A stretch of DNA of 64,000 nt from ZC4RG42 sp036676355 (GTDB taxonomy: Bacteria > Pseudomonadota > Gammaproteobacteria > Burkholderiales > SG8-39). The stretch covers positions 1 to 64,000 of the forward strand of contig JAKFDA010000016.1 of NCBI GenBank assembly GCA_036676355.1, given 5' to 3'. The notes under the pieces are model-generated. The model saw only the letters and a program-made list of their open reading frames with translations, had not been told where the DNA came from and did no database searches. Below, one piece after another: positions 7,423-15,329 of the stretch. Within the stretch, counting starts at the first letter, position 1. Each line of letters opens with the position of its first letter. A program made the translations under genes and the position numbers.

Positions 7423-8330
7423 TGGGACCGCAAGAGCATCGCGCCGCCCCGGGGCGCCGTGTGGCCCTGTTTCTCGCTATCGGCGTGCACGTGCTGCTGG
7501 CGCTGTTTCTATTCTTTGGCGTGCGCTGGGCATCCGAACATCCCACGCCTATGGTGGCCGAACTGTGGAGCGAGATTCCCAAGGCGCAGCCGCAGCCGGT
7601 GGTGAAGCCCGAAGCGCCCCCGCCGGAGCCGAAACCCGAACCCGAACCCAAACCCGAGCCAAAGCCCGAACCCAAACCCGAGCCAAAGCCCGAACCCAAA
7701 CCCGAGCCGAAGGTGGAGCCTAAGCCCGAGCCGAAAGTCGATATCGCGCTCGAAAAGGAAAAGGAGCGCAAGCGTCAGGAGGAGTTGAAGCGGCAGGAGG
7801 AACTCGAGCGGCAAAAGGCGTTGAAGGAAAAGCAGGAGGTCGAGCGCAAGAAGAAAGAAGCCGCAGAAGCGGAACGGAAGAAAAAATTAGCTGCGGAAGC
7901 GGAACGCAAGAAAGAGGAAGCGCAACGCAGTGCCGAGCGAATCAAGCAAAATAGAGAGCGTATGCTCGCAGAATTGAACAAAGAACTTGGCCCGACTGAG
8001 GAGCCAAAGGCTAGTTCCGGACCTCTGACGGGGAAACCGACCCCCGGCGACCCGCATGCGCGCGCCGGCTATGTGGACAAGATCCGCGCAAAAATACGGA
8101 GCAACATAATTTTACCCGCCGACATTCCGGGCAACCCCGAGGCATTGTTCGATGTACAGCAGCTGCCGACCGGTGAAGTCGTCGACGTTAAATTGCGTAA
8201 ATCGAGCGGCGTGAAAAGCTATGATCTCGCCGTGGAGCGAGCGATCTGGAAATCTTCACCGCTGCCGCCGCCCGATCGGCGGGAACTGTTTGAACCGAGA
8301 CTCAATCTGACTTTCCGACCCGTCGAGTAA
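7422..8330 (+). CDS. tolA: Tol-Pal energy transducer TolA
   Basis: TolA spans the periplasm and transmits the TolQR-derived force to TolB-Pal at the outer membrane during constriction. The 302-residue product has an N-terminal helix (VALFLAIGVHVLLALFLFFG), a proline-rich stretch of PEPK repeats at about residues 60-105, a long Lys/Glu/Arg/Ala coiled coil to about residue 190, and a C-terminal TonB/TolA domain (GYVDKIRAKIRSNIILP ... PEALFDVQQLPTGEVVDVKL). The PEPK stretch is encoded by a 24-bp tandem repeat. Confidence 0.95.
   Translation: MGPQEHRAAPGRRVALFLAIGVHVLLALFLFFGVRWASEHPTPMVAELWSEIPKAQPQPVVKPEAPPPEPKPEPEPKPEPKPEPKPEPKPEPKPEPKVEPKPEPKVDIALEKEKERKRQEELKRQEELERQKALKEKQEVERKKKEAAEAERKKKLAAEAERKKEEAQRSAERIKQNRERMLAELNKELGPTEEPKASSGPLTGKPTPGDPHARAGYVDKIRAKIRSNIILPADIPGNPEALFDVQQLPTGEVVDVKLRKSSGVKSYDLAVERAIWKSSPLPPPDRRELFEPRLNLTFRPVE
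7641..7712 (+). repeat. tolA: 24-bp tandem repeat (three units) within tolA
   Basis: Three units at 7641-7664, 7665-7688 and 7689-7712, each coding for PEPKPEPK. Units 1 and 2 are identical and unit 3 differs by one base. Because 24 is a multiple of three, gain or loss of units would keep the reading frame and only change the length of the proline-rich spacer. Confidence 0.9.
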
Positions 8331-8358
8331 CCGTCGGGTCATCCAGACGGGGCATTGT

Positions 8359-8387
8359 TTTGGCTTCTCTGTGTGACCCGCTATAAT
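8359..8387 (+). promoter_or_regulatory. candidate sigma-70 promoter for tolB-pal-cpoB
   Basis: A perfect -10 box TATAAT at 8382-8387 follows a weak -35 box TTTGGC at 8359-8364 with 17-base spacing. It lies in the 85-base gap between tolA and tolB. A separate internal promoter for tolB-pal-ybgF is known in E. coli, which fits. Confidence 0.5.
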
Positions 8388-8415
8388 CCGCCGCTATCTC
8401 GCGGCCTAAGAACAC

Positions 8416-9696
8416 GTGACCTTACTTATTAGAGTTTTATCCCTCGGCCTGTTGCTCTTGGCCGGGCAAGCACACGCCCAACTCAATATTGAAATTACTG
8501 GGGGCGGTGCAAATCAGATCCCCATCGCGATCGCGCCGTTCGCGGGCGAGAGCGCTTTGCCTGCTTCAATCACACAGGTCATCGAAGCCGACCTGGCGCG
8601 CAGCGGCCGTTTTCGCACCTTGTTCGTCCCGCCGCAGAATCCGGCGTTGTCCGACGCTACCGCCGTCGACTTGAGCGCATGGCGCGCCCGTACCGCTGAT
8701 GCACTGGCCGTTGGCGGCGTCTATCCGCAAGCCGGCGGGCGCGTGGAGGTGCGCTTCAAGCTCTATGACGTCCCACGCCAGGCCTCGCTGGGTGGTTTGA
8801 GCTTCACTGTGGCCCCGAATCAGACTCGCCCGGTGGCGCACCGGATCGCGGACTACATTTACGAAAAGTTGACCGGCGATCGCGGTGTGTTCAGCACGCG
8901 CATGGCGTATGTGGTCAAAGCGGGACCGAACTACCAGTTGCAGATCGCCGATGCCGACGGCGTGAATCCGCAGACCGCGCTGAGTTCGCGCGAGCCGATC
9001 ATCTCCCCCGCCTGGTCGCCCGACGGCAGCCAGATCGCCTATGTTTCGTTCGAGAACAAGCGCCCGGTGGTGTATGCGCACAGCCTGCAGACCGGTCAGC
9101 GGCGCGCACTGGCGAAATTCCCGGGCTCCAATAGCGCACCGGCCTGGTCGCCCGACGGCCGGCAATTGGCCGTGGCCCTGTCGAAAGAAGGCGGAACGCA
9201 GATTTATCTGATCAACGCCGATGGGCCGGGCGTACAACGACTGACGAGAACGCGCGCCATCGACACGGAACCGTTTTTCGCGCCGGATGGGCGATCGATC
9301 TACTTCACCTCCGATCGCGGCGGTTCGCCGCAGATCTATCGCACGCCGGTCAGCGGGGGTCGCGCCGAGCGCGTGACGCTGTCCGGCAGTTACAACGTAA
9401 GCCCGCGCGTCAGCCCCGATGGCCGCACGCTGGCCTATATCGCCCGCGAAGGCGGGCGTTTCCAAGTTGCCGTGCTCGACCTGGCGAGCGGACAATCGCA
9501 AGTGCTGACGGATACGCAGCGCGATGAGTCGCCCAGCTTCGCACCCAATGGCAAGATGATTCTGTACGCGACTGAAGTTGGGGGGCGTGGTGTGTTATCC
9601 ATCACGTCGAGCGACGGTCGCGTCAACCCACAGCGGCTTTCAGTACCTGCAGCCGATGTACGCGAGCCCGCTTGGGGCCCTTATCCCTCGAACTAA
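8416..9696 (+). CDS. tolB: Tol-Pal periplasmic beta-propeller TolB
   Basis: A 426-residue periplasmic protein starting at GTG, with signal peptide MTLLIRVLSLGLLLLAGQAHA. The N-terminal domain is followed by a six-bladed propeller made of WD40-like PD40 repeats (SPAWSPDGSQIAYVSFENK, SAPAWSPDGRQLAVALS, EPFFAPDGRSIYFTSDRG and others). TolB links TolA to Pal. pal follows after 16 bases. Confidence 0.97.
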   Translation: MTLLIRVLSLGLLLLAGQAHAQLNIEITGGGANQIPIAIAPFAGESALPASITQVIEADLARSGRFRTLFVPPQNPALSDATAVDLSAWRARTADALAVGGVYPQAGGRVEVRFKLYDVPRQASLGGLSFTVAPNQTRPVAHRIADYIYEKLTGDRGVFSTRMAYVVKAGPNYQLQIADADGVNPQTALSSREPIISPAWSPDGSQIAYVSFENKRPVVYAHSLQTGQRRALAKFPGSNSAPAWSPDGRQLAVALSKEGGTQIYLINADGPGVQRLTRTRAIDTEPFFAPDGRSIYFTSDRGGSPQIYRTPVSGGRAERVTLSGSYNVSPRVSPDGRTLAYIAREGGRFQVAVLDLASGQSQVLTDTQRDESPSFAPNGKMILYATEVGGRGVLSITSSDGRVNPQRLSVPAADVREPAWGPYPSN

Positions 9697-9712
9697 ATCA
9701 ATGGAGAATTAG

Positions 9713-10228
9713 ATGAAGAAGATTATCGCCGTTGCGGCGTTTGCGATGTTGATCGCAGGTTGTTCCAGCACGCCGACTACCGACGGCGGCGCGCCCGTGC
9801 AGGAAGGAACCGCACCGTCCGGTCCGAGCGCCGGCGCGGTAGACGGTCGCAGTGTCGCAGGCGATCCGCTGAATGATCCGAACCATCCGCTGTACAAATC
9901 GCTGCAGGCCCGCAGCGTGTTTTTCGACTATGACAGCGATGCCATCAAGTCGGAGTTCGTGCCGGTGGTCGAGGCGCACGCCCGTTTTCTGCGTGACAAC
10001 GCCAACCGCAAAGTCCTGATCCAGGGCAATGCCGACGAGCGCGGCAGCCGCGAATACAACCTGGGCCTCGGTCAACGCCGTGCCGACGCAATCAAGAGCC
10101 GTATGACGCTGTTGGGCGCGAATGCGGGTCAGATCGAATCGACCAGCCTCGGCGAAGAAAAGCCGCGCTGCACCGAAGCGACCGAAACCTGCTATGGCGA
10201 AAACCGTCGCGGCGATCTGGTTTACTAA
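9713..10228 (+). CDS. pal: peptidoglycan-associated lipoprotein Pal
   Basis: A 171-residue outer-membrane lipoprotein. The signal sequence ends in a lipobox at LIAGC (Cys17). After a linker rich in Gly, Ser and Pro comes an OmpA-like domain with VFFDYDSDAI and the peptidoglycan-binding motif NADERGSREYNLGLGQRRA. It anchors the outer membrane to the cell wall and binds TolB. The position after tolB is canonical. Confidence 0.97.
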   Translation: MKKIIAVAAFAMLIAGCSSTPTTDGGAPVQEGTAPSGPSAGAVDGRSVAGDPLNDPNHPLYKSLQARSVFFDYDSDAIKSEFVPVVEAHARFLRDNANRKVLIQGNADERGSREYNLGLGQRRADAIKSRMTLLGANAGQIESTSLGEEKPRCTEATETCYGENRRGDLVY

Positions 10229-10258
10229 GATCACGCGAATCTGGAAGGGGAGCGGGAA

Positions 10259-10990
10259 ATGGTGCGTTACTCCAAATTCCTGATTGCCGCGCTGTTGGCC
10301 GTGTACGCGGCGACAGCGCCGGCGGCCCTCTTTGCGGATGACGAGGCGCGACGCGGTGTGCTCGATTTGCGCGCCCGCGTCGATGAGCAGCAACGGCAGA
10401 TTGAGCAGATGGCCAGCGGCGGTGCGTTAATGAACATCGCCGACTCCATCGATGCATTGCGCCGTGAAATCGCCGAGTTGCGCGGGCAGGTCGAAGTGCT
10501 GCACAGCCGTATCGATCTGCTCGACAAGCGGCAGAAGGATTTGTACGTCGATCTCGACAATCGACTGCGCAAATTCGAACAGAACCAGGCCGAGCATGAC
10601 AGTGCCGCGCAAGCGGCGGCGGCCGAGCAACAAGCGTACGAAGCAGGGTTGGCGCACTTCAAGGCGAACAACTACGGGGCGGCCATACAGAGTCTGCAGT
10701 CCTTCCTGACAACCTATCCGGAAAGCGCACTGGCGCCCTCGGCACAGTACTGGATCGGCAACGCTCATTACGCCCTGCGCGATTACAAGGCGGCGATCGC
10801 GGCACAGGACAAGGTCGTGAAGACGTGGCCGGATAATGCCAAGGCCCCGGATGCACTGCTCAATATGGCGAGCAGTCAGGCGGAATCGGGTGATCTGCCC
10901 GGTTCGCGCAAGACGCTGCAGGCGGTGGTGGCGAAATACCCTAAAAGCCCGGCAGCCGAGCAGGCGAAGCAACGCCTGGCCAAGCGCTGA
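10259..10990 (+). CDS. cpoB: cell division coordinator CpoB (YbgF)
   Basis: A 243-residue periplasmic protein. The signal peptide (FLIAALLAVYAATAPAALFA) is followed by a coiled coil at about residues 30-110 (heptad-rich IDALRREIAELRGQVEVL) and three tetratricopeptide repeats (YEAGLAHFKANNYGAAIQSL, AQYWIGNAHYALRDYKAAI, LLNMASSQAESGD). In E. coli CpoB coordinates PBP1B activity with Tol-driven outer-membrane constriction. It is the last gene of this operon and is followed by a strong terminator. Confidence 0.94.
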   Translation: MVRYSKFLIAALLAVYAATAPAALFADDEARRGVLDLRARVDEQQRQIEQMASGGALMNIADSIDALRREIAELRGQVEVLHSRIDLLDKRQKDLYVDLDNRLRKFEQNQAEHDSAAQAAAAEQQAYEAGLAHFKANNYGAAIQSLQSFLTTYPESALAPSAQYWIGNAHYALRDYKAAIAAQDKVVKTWPDNAKAPDALLNMASSQAESGDLPGSRKTLQAVVAKYPKSPAAEQAKQRLAKR

Positions 10991-11003
10991 TCGCACAATT
11001 GAT

Positions 11004-11039
11004 AAATCACGAGCCGCACATGCGGCTCGTGATTTTTTT
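11004..11039 (+). terminator. rho-independent terminator after cpoB
   Basis: A perfect 15-bp stem (AAATCACGAGCCGCA at 11004-11018 pairing with 11021-11035), a two-base loop and a run of T to 11039. It closes the ruv/tol-pal transcription unit. Confidence 0.92.
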
Positions 11040-11086
11040 CTGAACTTCCATCGAGTTCACCGCCTGGGAACACCCGATTGCAAGGG

Positions 11087-11168
11087 GCCGAGGATGGTCG
11101 CGAGTGCGCGAAATCCTGCTAGCGAGGACAATTCAAGCCGTTGTCCTTATCGTTTTGAACTCGTGACG
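11087..11168 (+). repeat. MITE-like dispersed repeat, copy C (5' end missing)
   Basis: Shares 26 identical bases with copy A (from GCCGAGGATGGTCGCGAGTG), then AGCGAGGACA at the same spacing, then a diverged right part keeping CTTAT and GAACT-GTGAC. The left inverted end is absent. It stops five bases before the queC ATG and so forms its leader. Confidence 0.7.
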
Positions 11169-11172
11169 TGAC

Positions 11173-11874
11173 ATGTTGAAAAATATCGATCAGCGCCCCT
11201 GCCGAGCCGTCGTGCTGGTTTCAGGCGGTCTCGATTCGGCCACGGTGCTCGCCATGGCGCGCGAGCAGGGCTACGAGTGCTACGCGCTCTCCGTCGATTA
11301 CAAACAGCGGCATCGCGTCGAGTTGATCGCCGCGGCGCGCGTTGCGCAGGCACTGGGCGCGAAGGCGCACAAAATTGTGGCGGTCGATCTATCGGCCTTC
11401 GGCGGCTCGGCGTTGACCGACGAGCGGATCGATGTGCCGACCGGTGGGGTCGCGACCGAAGGCATCCCGATCACCTACGTACCGGCGCGCAACACCATCA
11501 TGCTATCGCTGGCGCTTGCCTGGGCCGAAGTGCTGAACGCACGCGACATTTTCTTTGGCGCGAATGCGGTGGATTACTCGGGTTATCCGGACTGCCGCCC
11601 GGCTTATGTCGAAGCCTTCGAAAAGATGGCTAACCTGGCCACCAAGGCAGGCATCGAAGGGCAGCGCCTCACCATCCATGCGCCGATCATTGCGCTGAGC
11701 AAAGCCGACATCATCCGCCGTGGCACTGCACTGAGCGTCGACTACGGGCTCACCGTGTCCTGCTATCAGGCCGATGCCGAGGGGCGTGCCTGCGGACGTT
11801 GCGATTCCTGTCGGCTTCGTCGCGCCGGTTTCGAGGCCGCAGGCGTACCTGACCCGACGCGCTACGTGCTTTAA
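11173..11874 (+). CDS. queC: 7-cyano-7-deazaguanine synthase QueC
   Basis: QueC turns 7-carboxy-7-deazaguanine into preQ0 using ATP and ammonia in the queuosine pathway. The 233-residue product has the PP-loop motif SGGLDS at residues 17-22, the conserved TYVPARNTIMLSLALAWAE, and a C-terminal zinc site with Cys residues in VSCYQADAEGRACGRCDSC. No other queuosine gene is adjacent, and no preQ1 riboswitch was seen upstream, where the leader is a degraded repeat. Confidence 0.95.
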   Translation: MLKNIDQRPCRAVVLVSGGLDSATVLAMAREQGYECYALSVDYKQRHRVELIAAARVAQALGAKAHKIVAVDLSAFGGSALTDERIDVPTGGVATEGIPITYVPARNTIMLSLALAWAEVLNARDIFFGANAVDYSGYPDCRPAYVEAFEKMANLATKAGIEGQRLTIHAPIIALSKADIIRRGTALSVDYGLTVSCYQADAEGRACGRCDSCRLRRAGFEAAGVPDPTRYVL

Positions 11875-11919
11875 TCTCATATATGCGCCTCCGCGCGTCC
11901 ACGTTCCCAGAGTATTTTC

Positions 11920-13035
11920 ATGAACGAAGTCGATCCCGGCAGCCTGATTCCCTATGTGCAGTGGGGCAGCTTCGCGCTTGCCTTCATCTTCGGCTTCGTC
12001 GGCAACAAAACGCATTTCTGCACCATGGGCGCGGTGTCCGACATCGTCAACATGGGCGACTGGTCGCGCATGCGCATGTGGTTGCTCGCCATCGCCGTGG
12101 CCATCCTGGGCACGTATGCGCTCGGCGCGGCCGGTCTGATCGATACGCACAATTCGATTTACACCTCGCCCAATTTCATCTGGCTGTCGCATCTCGTCGG
12201 CGGTTTGCTGTTCGGTATCGGCATGACGCTCGGGTCCGGTTGCGGCTCCAAGACCTTGATACGCGTCGGCACGGGCAATCTTAAATCGCTCATCGTGCTG
12301 GTATTCATGGCGATCGCGGCGTACATGACGCTGCGCGGTCTGTTCGGCGCCTTCCGCGCCAATGTGCTCGATGTTGTGGCGGTGCAGTTGCCCGCGAACC
12401 AGGACGTGCCCTCGCTGTTCGCGACCATATTCGGCGGCAGTCGCGATGCCTTTGCCCTCATTGCCGCACTGGCCGTCGCCGGAGCGTTGCTGGCGTTCGT
12501 CTTCGTGAAGCGCGAAGGCTGGAACAAGGATGTCATGCTCGGCGGTATCGTCACCGGCCTGGTCATCGTCGGCGGCTGGTACGTCAGCGGTACGATGGGC
12601 TACGTCCCGGAAGATCCGGAATCGCTGCAGGAAGCGTGGGTTGCGACCAACACCGGGCGCATGGAGTCGCTGTCGTTCGTCGCGCCGCAAGCGTTCACGC
12701 TCGAGTGGCTGATGTTCTGGACCGATTCCAGCAAGCTGATTACGTTCGGCATTGCTTCAGCAATCGGCGTGATCGCCGGGTCGCTGGCCTATGCACTGAT
12801 GAGTCGCACGTTCCGGCTTGAATCGTTCCGCGACGCAGGGGATATGCTGAATCACATGTTGGGCGGCACCCTGATGGGCTTCGGCGGTATCACCGCGCTC
12901 GGCTGCACCATCGGTCAGGGCATCAGCGGATTTTCGACGCTCGCGCTCGGCTCGATTCTGACCTTCGCCGCTATCGTGACGGGCTCCGCGCTGACGATGA
13001 AATACCAGTACTGGCGACTCATGCGTGAGGCCTGA
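11920..13035 (+). CDS. YeeE/YedE-family sulfur-compound transporter
   Basis: A 371-residue inner-membrane protein with about nine hydrophobic segments. It carries the conserved cysteine motifs of the YeeE/YedE (DUF395) family: KTHFCTMGAVSD near the N-terminus, GSGCGSKTLIRVGTGN and GCTIGQGISGFSTLALGS near the C-terminus. E. coli YeeE (TsuA) imports thiosulfate by passing it between such cysteines, so a similar sulfur-related uptake role is inferred. No TusA-like partner lies next to it. It is followed by tRNA-Lys. Confidence 0.85.
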   Translation: MNEVDPGSLIPYVQWGSFALAFIFGFVGNKTHFCTMGAVSDIVNMGDWSRMRMWLLAIAVAILGTYALGAAGLIDTHNSIYTSPNFIWLSHLVGGLLFGIGMTLGSGCGSKTLIRVGTGNLKSLIVLVFMAIAAYMTLRGLFGAFRANVLDVVAVQLPANQDVPSLFATIFGGSRDAFALIAALAVAGALLAFVFVKREGWNKDVMLGGIVTGLVIVGGWYVSGTMGYVPEDPESLQEAWVATNTGRMESLSFVAPQAFTLEWLMFWTDSSKLITFGIASAIGVIAGSLAYALMSRTFRLESFRDAGDMLNHMLGGTLMGFGGITALGCTIGQGISGFSTLALGSILTFAAIVTGSALTMKYQYWRLMREA

Positions 13036-13058
13036 ATCGAATTTTGCGCGTTGAAACG

Positions 13059-13088
13059 TTGACCGGAGCGGCGGCGGTAACTTAAAAT
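13059..13088 (+). promoter_or_regulatory. promoter for tRNA-Lys
   Basis: -35 box TTGACC at 13059-13064 and -10 box TAAAAT at 13083-13088 with 18-base spacing. The tRNA begins 13 bases after the -10 box. Confidence 0.6.
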
Positions 13089-13100
13089 CCCGCCTCTTTT

Positions 13101-13176
13101 GGGGCGTTAGCTCAGTTGGTAGAGCAGCGGACTTTTAATCCGTTGGTCGCAGGTTCGAATCCCGCACGCCCTACCA
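13101..13176 (+). tRNA. tRNA-Lys (UUU)
   Basis: A 76-base cloverleaf. The acceptor stem GGGGCGT pairs with ACGCCCT through one G-U pair, the D arm contains AGCTCAGTTGGTAGAGCA, the anticodon loop is CTTTTAA with anticodon TTT, the T arm has GGTTCGAATCC, and CCA is encoded. Confidence 0.97.
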
Positions 13177-13182
13177 GTATCG

Positions 13183-13219
13183 AAAAGGGGTTCGCTTCGG
13201 CGAACCCCTTTTGTTTTTT
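13183..13219 (+). terminator. rho-independent terminator after tRNA-Lys
   Basis: Stem AAAAGGGGTTCGC with tetraloop TTCG and complementary arm, followed by TTTTGTTTTTT. It ends the tRNA transcript. The next 194 bases, up to waaG, show nothing recognisable. Confidence 0.92.
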
Positions 13220-13413
13220 GCATGTGCCTTCGTAGAACGGAGCAATGGGGCCCTGATCCCGTTGCTGCAATGCGTGTCCCACCAACATGAAGGCGCTTGG
13301 GAGTTGATTCGAAGCGTGATGTCCATTGCCGCGTTGATCTCCTCGTCCACGGTTTCAGGGCGCTTGCGGTTCATTGCCCGCAGCGGTCGGAGTGGCCATT
13401 CGGCGCCGCGCGG

Positions 13414-14559
13414 ATGAAATTCGCATTCTGCATCTTCGCGTATTTCCCCTATGGCGGTCTGCAGCGCGACTGCATGCAACTGGTACGCGAATGCCAGCGC
13501 AGGGGACACATTGTCGACCTGTATACGGGAGAATGGGACGGACCGATGCCGGATGATATTTCAGTGGTCCTGGTTCCATCCCGCGCGCTCACCAATCACG
13601 GCGTCAACGTCCGCTTCGCGCGGAACGTATTGGCGCGCCTGCCGGCCGGCGCTTACGACGCGGTCGTCGGGTTCAACAAAATGCCCGGGCTGGACGTGTA
13701 TTACGCAGGTGATGTCTCTTACGCGCAGCGGGTGCTGCCGTTGTCGCCGGTCAAGCGTGCCATGCCTCGCTATCGACGACTCCTCGCGTTCGAGCGAGCC
13801 GTATTCGGGCCGACATCCACGACTGAAATCGTGTTGCTCGCGGAAAGTCAGCAGGACGATTACGCGCGCCATTACGGCACGCCGCCGCATCGCTTTCACA
13901 TCATGCCGCCGGACATGCCCGCGGATCGTCTTTTTGCGGGCGATCGAAGCGTTGCCCGGATATCGGCGCGGGATCGCTTCAAGCTGCGGGCCGTCGACCG
14001 TCTGATTCTCATGGTCGGATCGGGCTTCAAGGCCAAGGGCGTCGATCGTGCGATTCGTGCGCTCGCGGCCTTGCCGGAGTCGCTGCGCGAGCACGCACGC
14101 CTGGTGGTGGTGGGCGAAGACAATGCGGCGTCGTATCGTGCGCTTGCCAGAGCGCTCAACGTTTCGGCGAGGGTCGAATTCACCGGAGGACAAAGCAATG
14201 TCGAACCCTATTACCTGGCTGCAGATTTATTGATACATCCCGCGTATCACGAAATGACGGGCACTGTGCTGCTCGAAGCGATGGGCCATGGGCTGCCGGT
14301 GTTGGCGACCGATACATGCGGCTTCGCAGTTCATATAACGCGCGCGAAGGCGGGCGAAGTGCTTGACTCGCCATTCAATCAGGATGCGTTGAACGATAGG
14401 CTGGCGGCCATGCTTGGCTCATCCGAGCGAGAGGAGTGGGGCGCGAACGGGTTGCGCTATATGCGCCGGTTACCGCTCGGTTTGCGCGCGCGGTCCGCAG
14501 CCGATGTGATCGAGCAAACTGCCCGACGCACGCCGATGCCCCGCGCTACTGCCCGATGA
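13414..14559 (+). CDS. waaG: LPS core glucosyltransferase WaaG (RfaG)
   Basis: A 381-residue GT4 glycosyltransferase that adds the first hexose to the outer part of the LPS inner core. It resembles E. coli WaaG along its length: AFCIFAYFPYGGLQRDCMQL at the N-terminus, VGFNKMPGLDVYYAGDVSYA in the middle, and the nucleotide-sugar motif HPAYHEMTGTVLLEAMGHG with the GT4 EX7E glutamates. The ATG at 13414 matches the family start; the open frame extends upstream but not with homologous sequence. The stop overlaps the waaP start (ATGA). Confidence 0.93.
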   Translation: MKFAFCIFAYFPYGGLQRDCMQLVRECQRRGHIVDLYTGEWDGPMPDDISVVLVPSRALTNHGVNVRFARNVLARLPAGAYDAVVGFNKMPGLDVYYAGDVSYAQRVLPLSPVKRAMPRYRRLLAFERAVFGPTSTTEIVLLAESQQDDYARHYGTPPHRFHIMPPDMPADRLFAGDRSVARISARDRFKLRAVDRLILMVGSGFKAKGVDRAIRALAALPESLREHARLVVVGEDNAASYRALARALNVSARVEFTGGQSNVEPYYLAADLLIHPAYHEMTGTVLLEAMGHGLPVLATDTCGFAVHITRAKAGEVLDSPFNQDALNDRLAAMLGSSEREEWGANGLRYMRRLPLGLRARSAADVIEQTARRTPMPRATAR

Positions 14560-15329
14560 GCGATTTCTTCATAACGCCCGAGTTGCGCGACGCGCTGGGC
14601 GGGCGAGTGGCATTCGATACCTTGCTCAACATGCCCGGCCAGGTGTTCCGGCAGGTCGAGCGTCGGCGTACGGTGCGTTTCGAAGCAGGCGGCAAGGCTT
14701 ATTTCGTGAAGGCGCACTACGGCGTCGGCTGGCGCGAAATTTTCAAGAATCTCTTCACCCTGCGCTTACCTGTGCTGGGCGCCACAAACGAATGGCGCGC
14801 TATTCGTCGCGTGGAGGCGCTGGGCCTCAAGGCGCCGACCATTGCGGCTTACGGCGTGAGGGGATCGAATCCTGCCACCAGAGAGTCTTTCCTGGTGACG
14901 GAGGATGTTGGTTCGTCGATTTCGCTCGAGGATTACTGTCGCGAGTGGCGGAATGCGCCACCGGGATTTGCGCAGAAGCAAGACCTTATTCGCGAAGTGG
15001 CGCTGATTTCCAAGGCGCTGCACGAGGGCGGCGTAAATCACCGCGATTACTATCTGTGTCATCTTCTGCGACCGCTTTCCGGAACCGATACCGGTCTTAT
15101 CGTGATCGATCTGCACCGCGCTCAGATTCGTCGGGTAACGCCTCGTCGCTGGATCGTCAAGGATATCGGCGGTTTGTATTTCTCCGCCATGGATATCGGC
15201 CTGACGCAGCGCGACCTGTTCCGATTCATGAGAATTTATGCGGGTCGGTCGCTGCGCGAATTACTCAACCAAGAGAATGCTTTATGGAGCGATGTGAAGC
15301 GCCGCGCGCTGAGGCTATACCAGGAATGA
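14556..15329 (+). CDS. waaP: LPS core heptose(I) kinase WaaP (RfaP)
   Basis: A 257-residue kinase that phosphorylates heptose I of the LPS inner core, a modification that stabilises the outer membrane. Motifs shared with E. coli WaaP include VFRQVERRRTVRFEAGGKAY, KNLFTLRLPVLGATNEWRAI, the catalytic NHRDYYLCHLL and VIDLHRAQIRRVTPRRWIVK, and GLTQRDLFRFMRIYAG. The gene overlaps waaG at its start and the next gene at its end by four bases each, so the three are one operon. Confidence 0.94.
   Translation: MSDFFITPELRDALGGRVAFDTLLNMPGQVFRQVERRRTVRFEAGGKAYFVKAHYGVGWREIFKNLFTLRLPVLGATNEWRAIRRVEALGLKAPTIAAYGVRGSNPATRESFLVTEDVGSSISLEDYCREWRNAPPGFAQKQDLIREVALISKALHEGGVNHRDYYLCHLLRPLSGTDTGLIVIDLHRAQIRRVTPRRWIVKDIGGLYFSAMDIGLTQRDLFRFMRIYAGRSLRELLNQENALWSDVKRRALRLYQE

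Noticed and set aside
11040..11172. preQ1 riboswitch before queC
   Set aside because: The leader is occupied by a degraded repeat copy, and no preQ1 aptamer-like stem and A-rich tail was visible.
14792..15325. Upstream extension of the GT-C gene frame over waaP
   Set aside because: It overlaps waaP, whose own frame matches its family fully; the GT-C membrane domain begins only at 15326.
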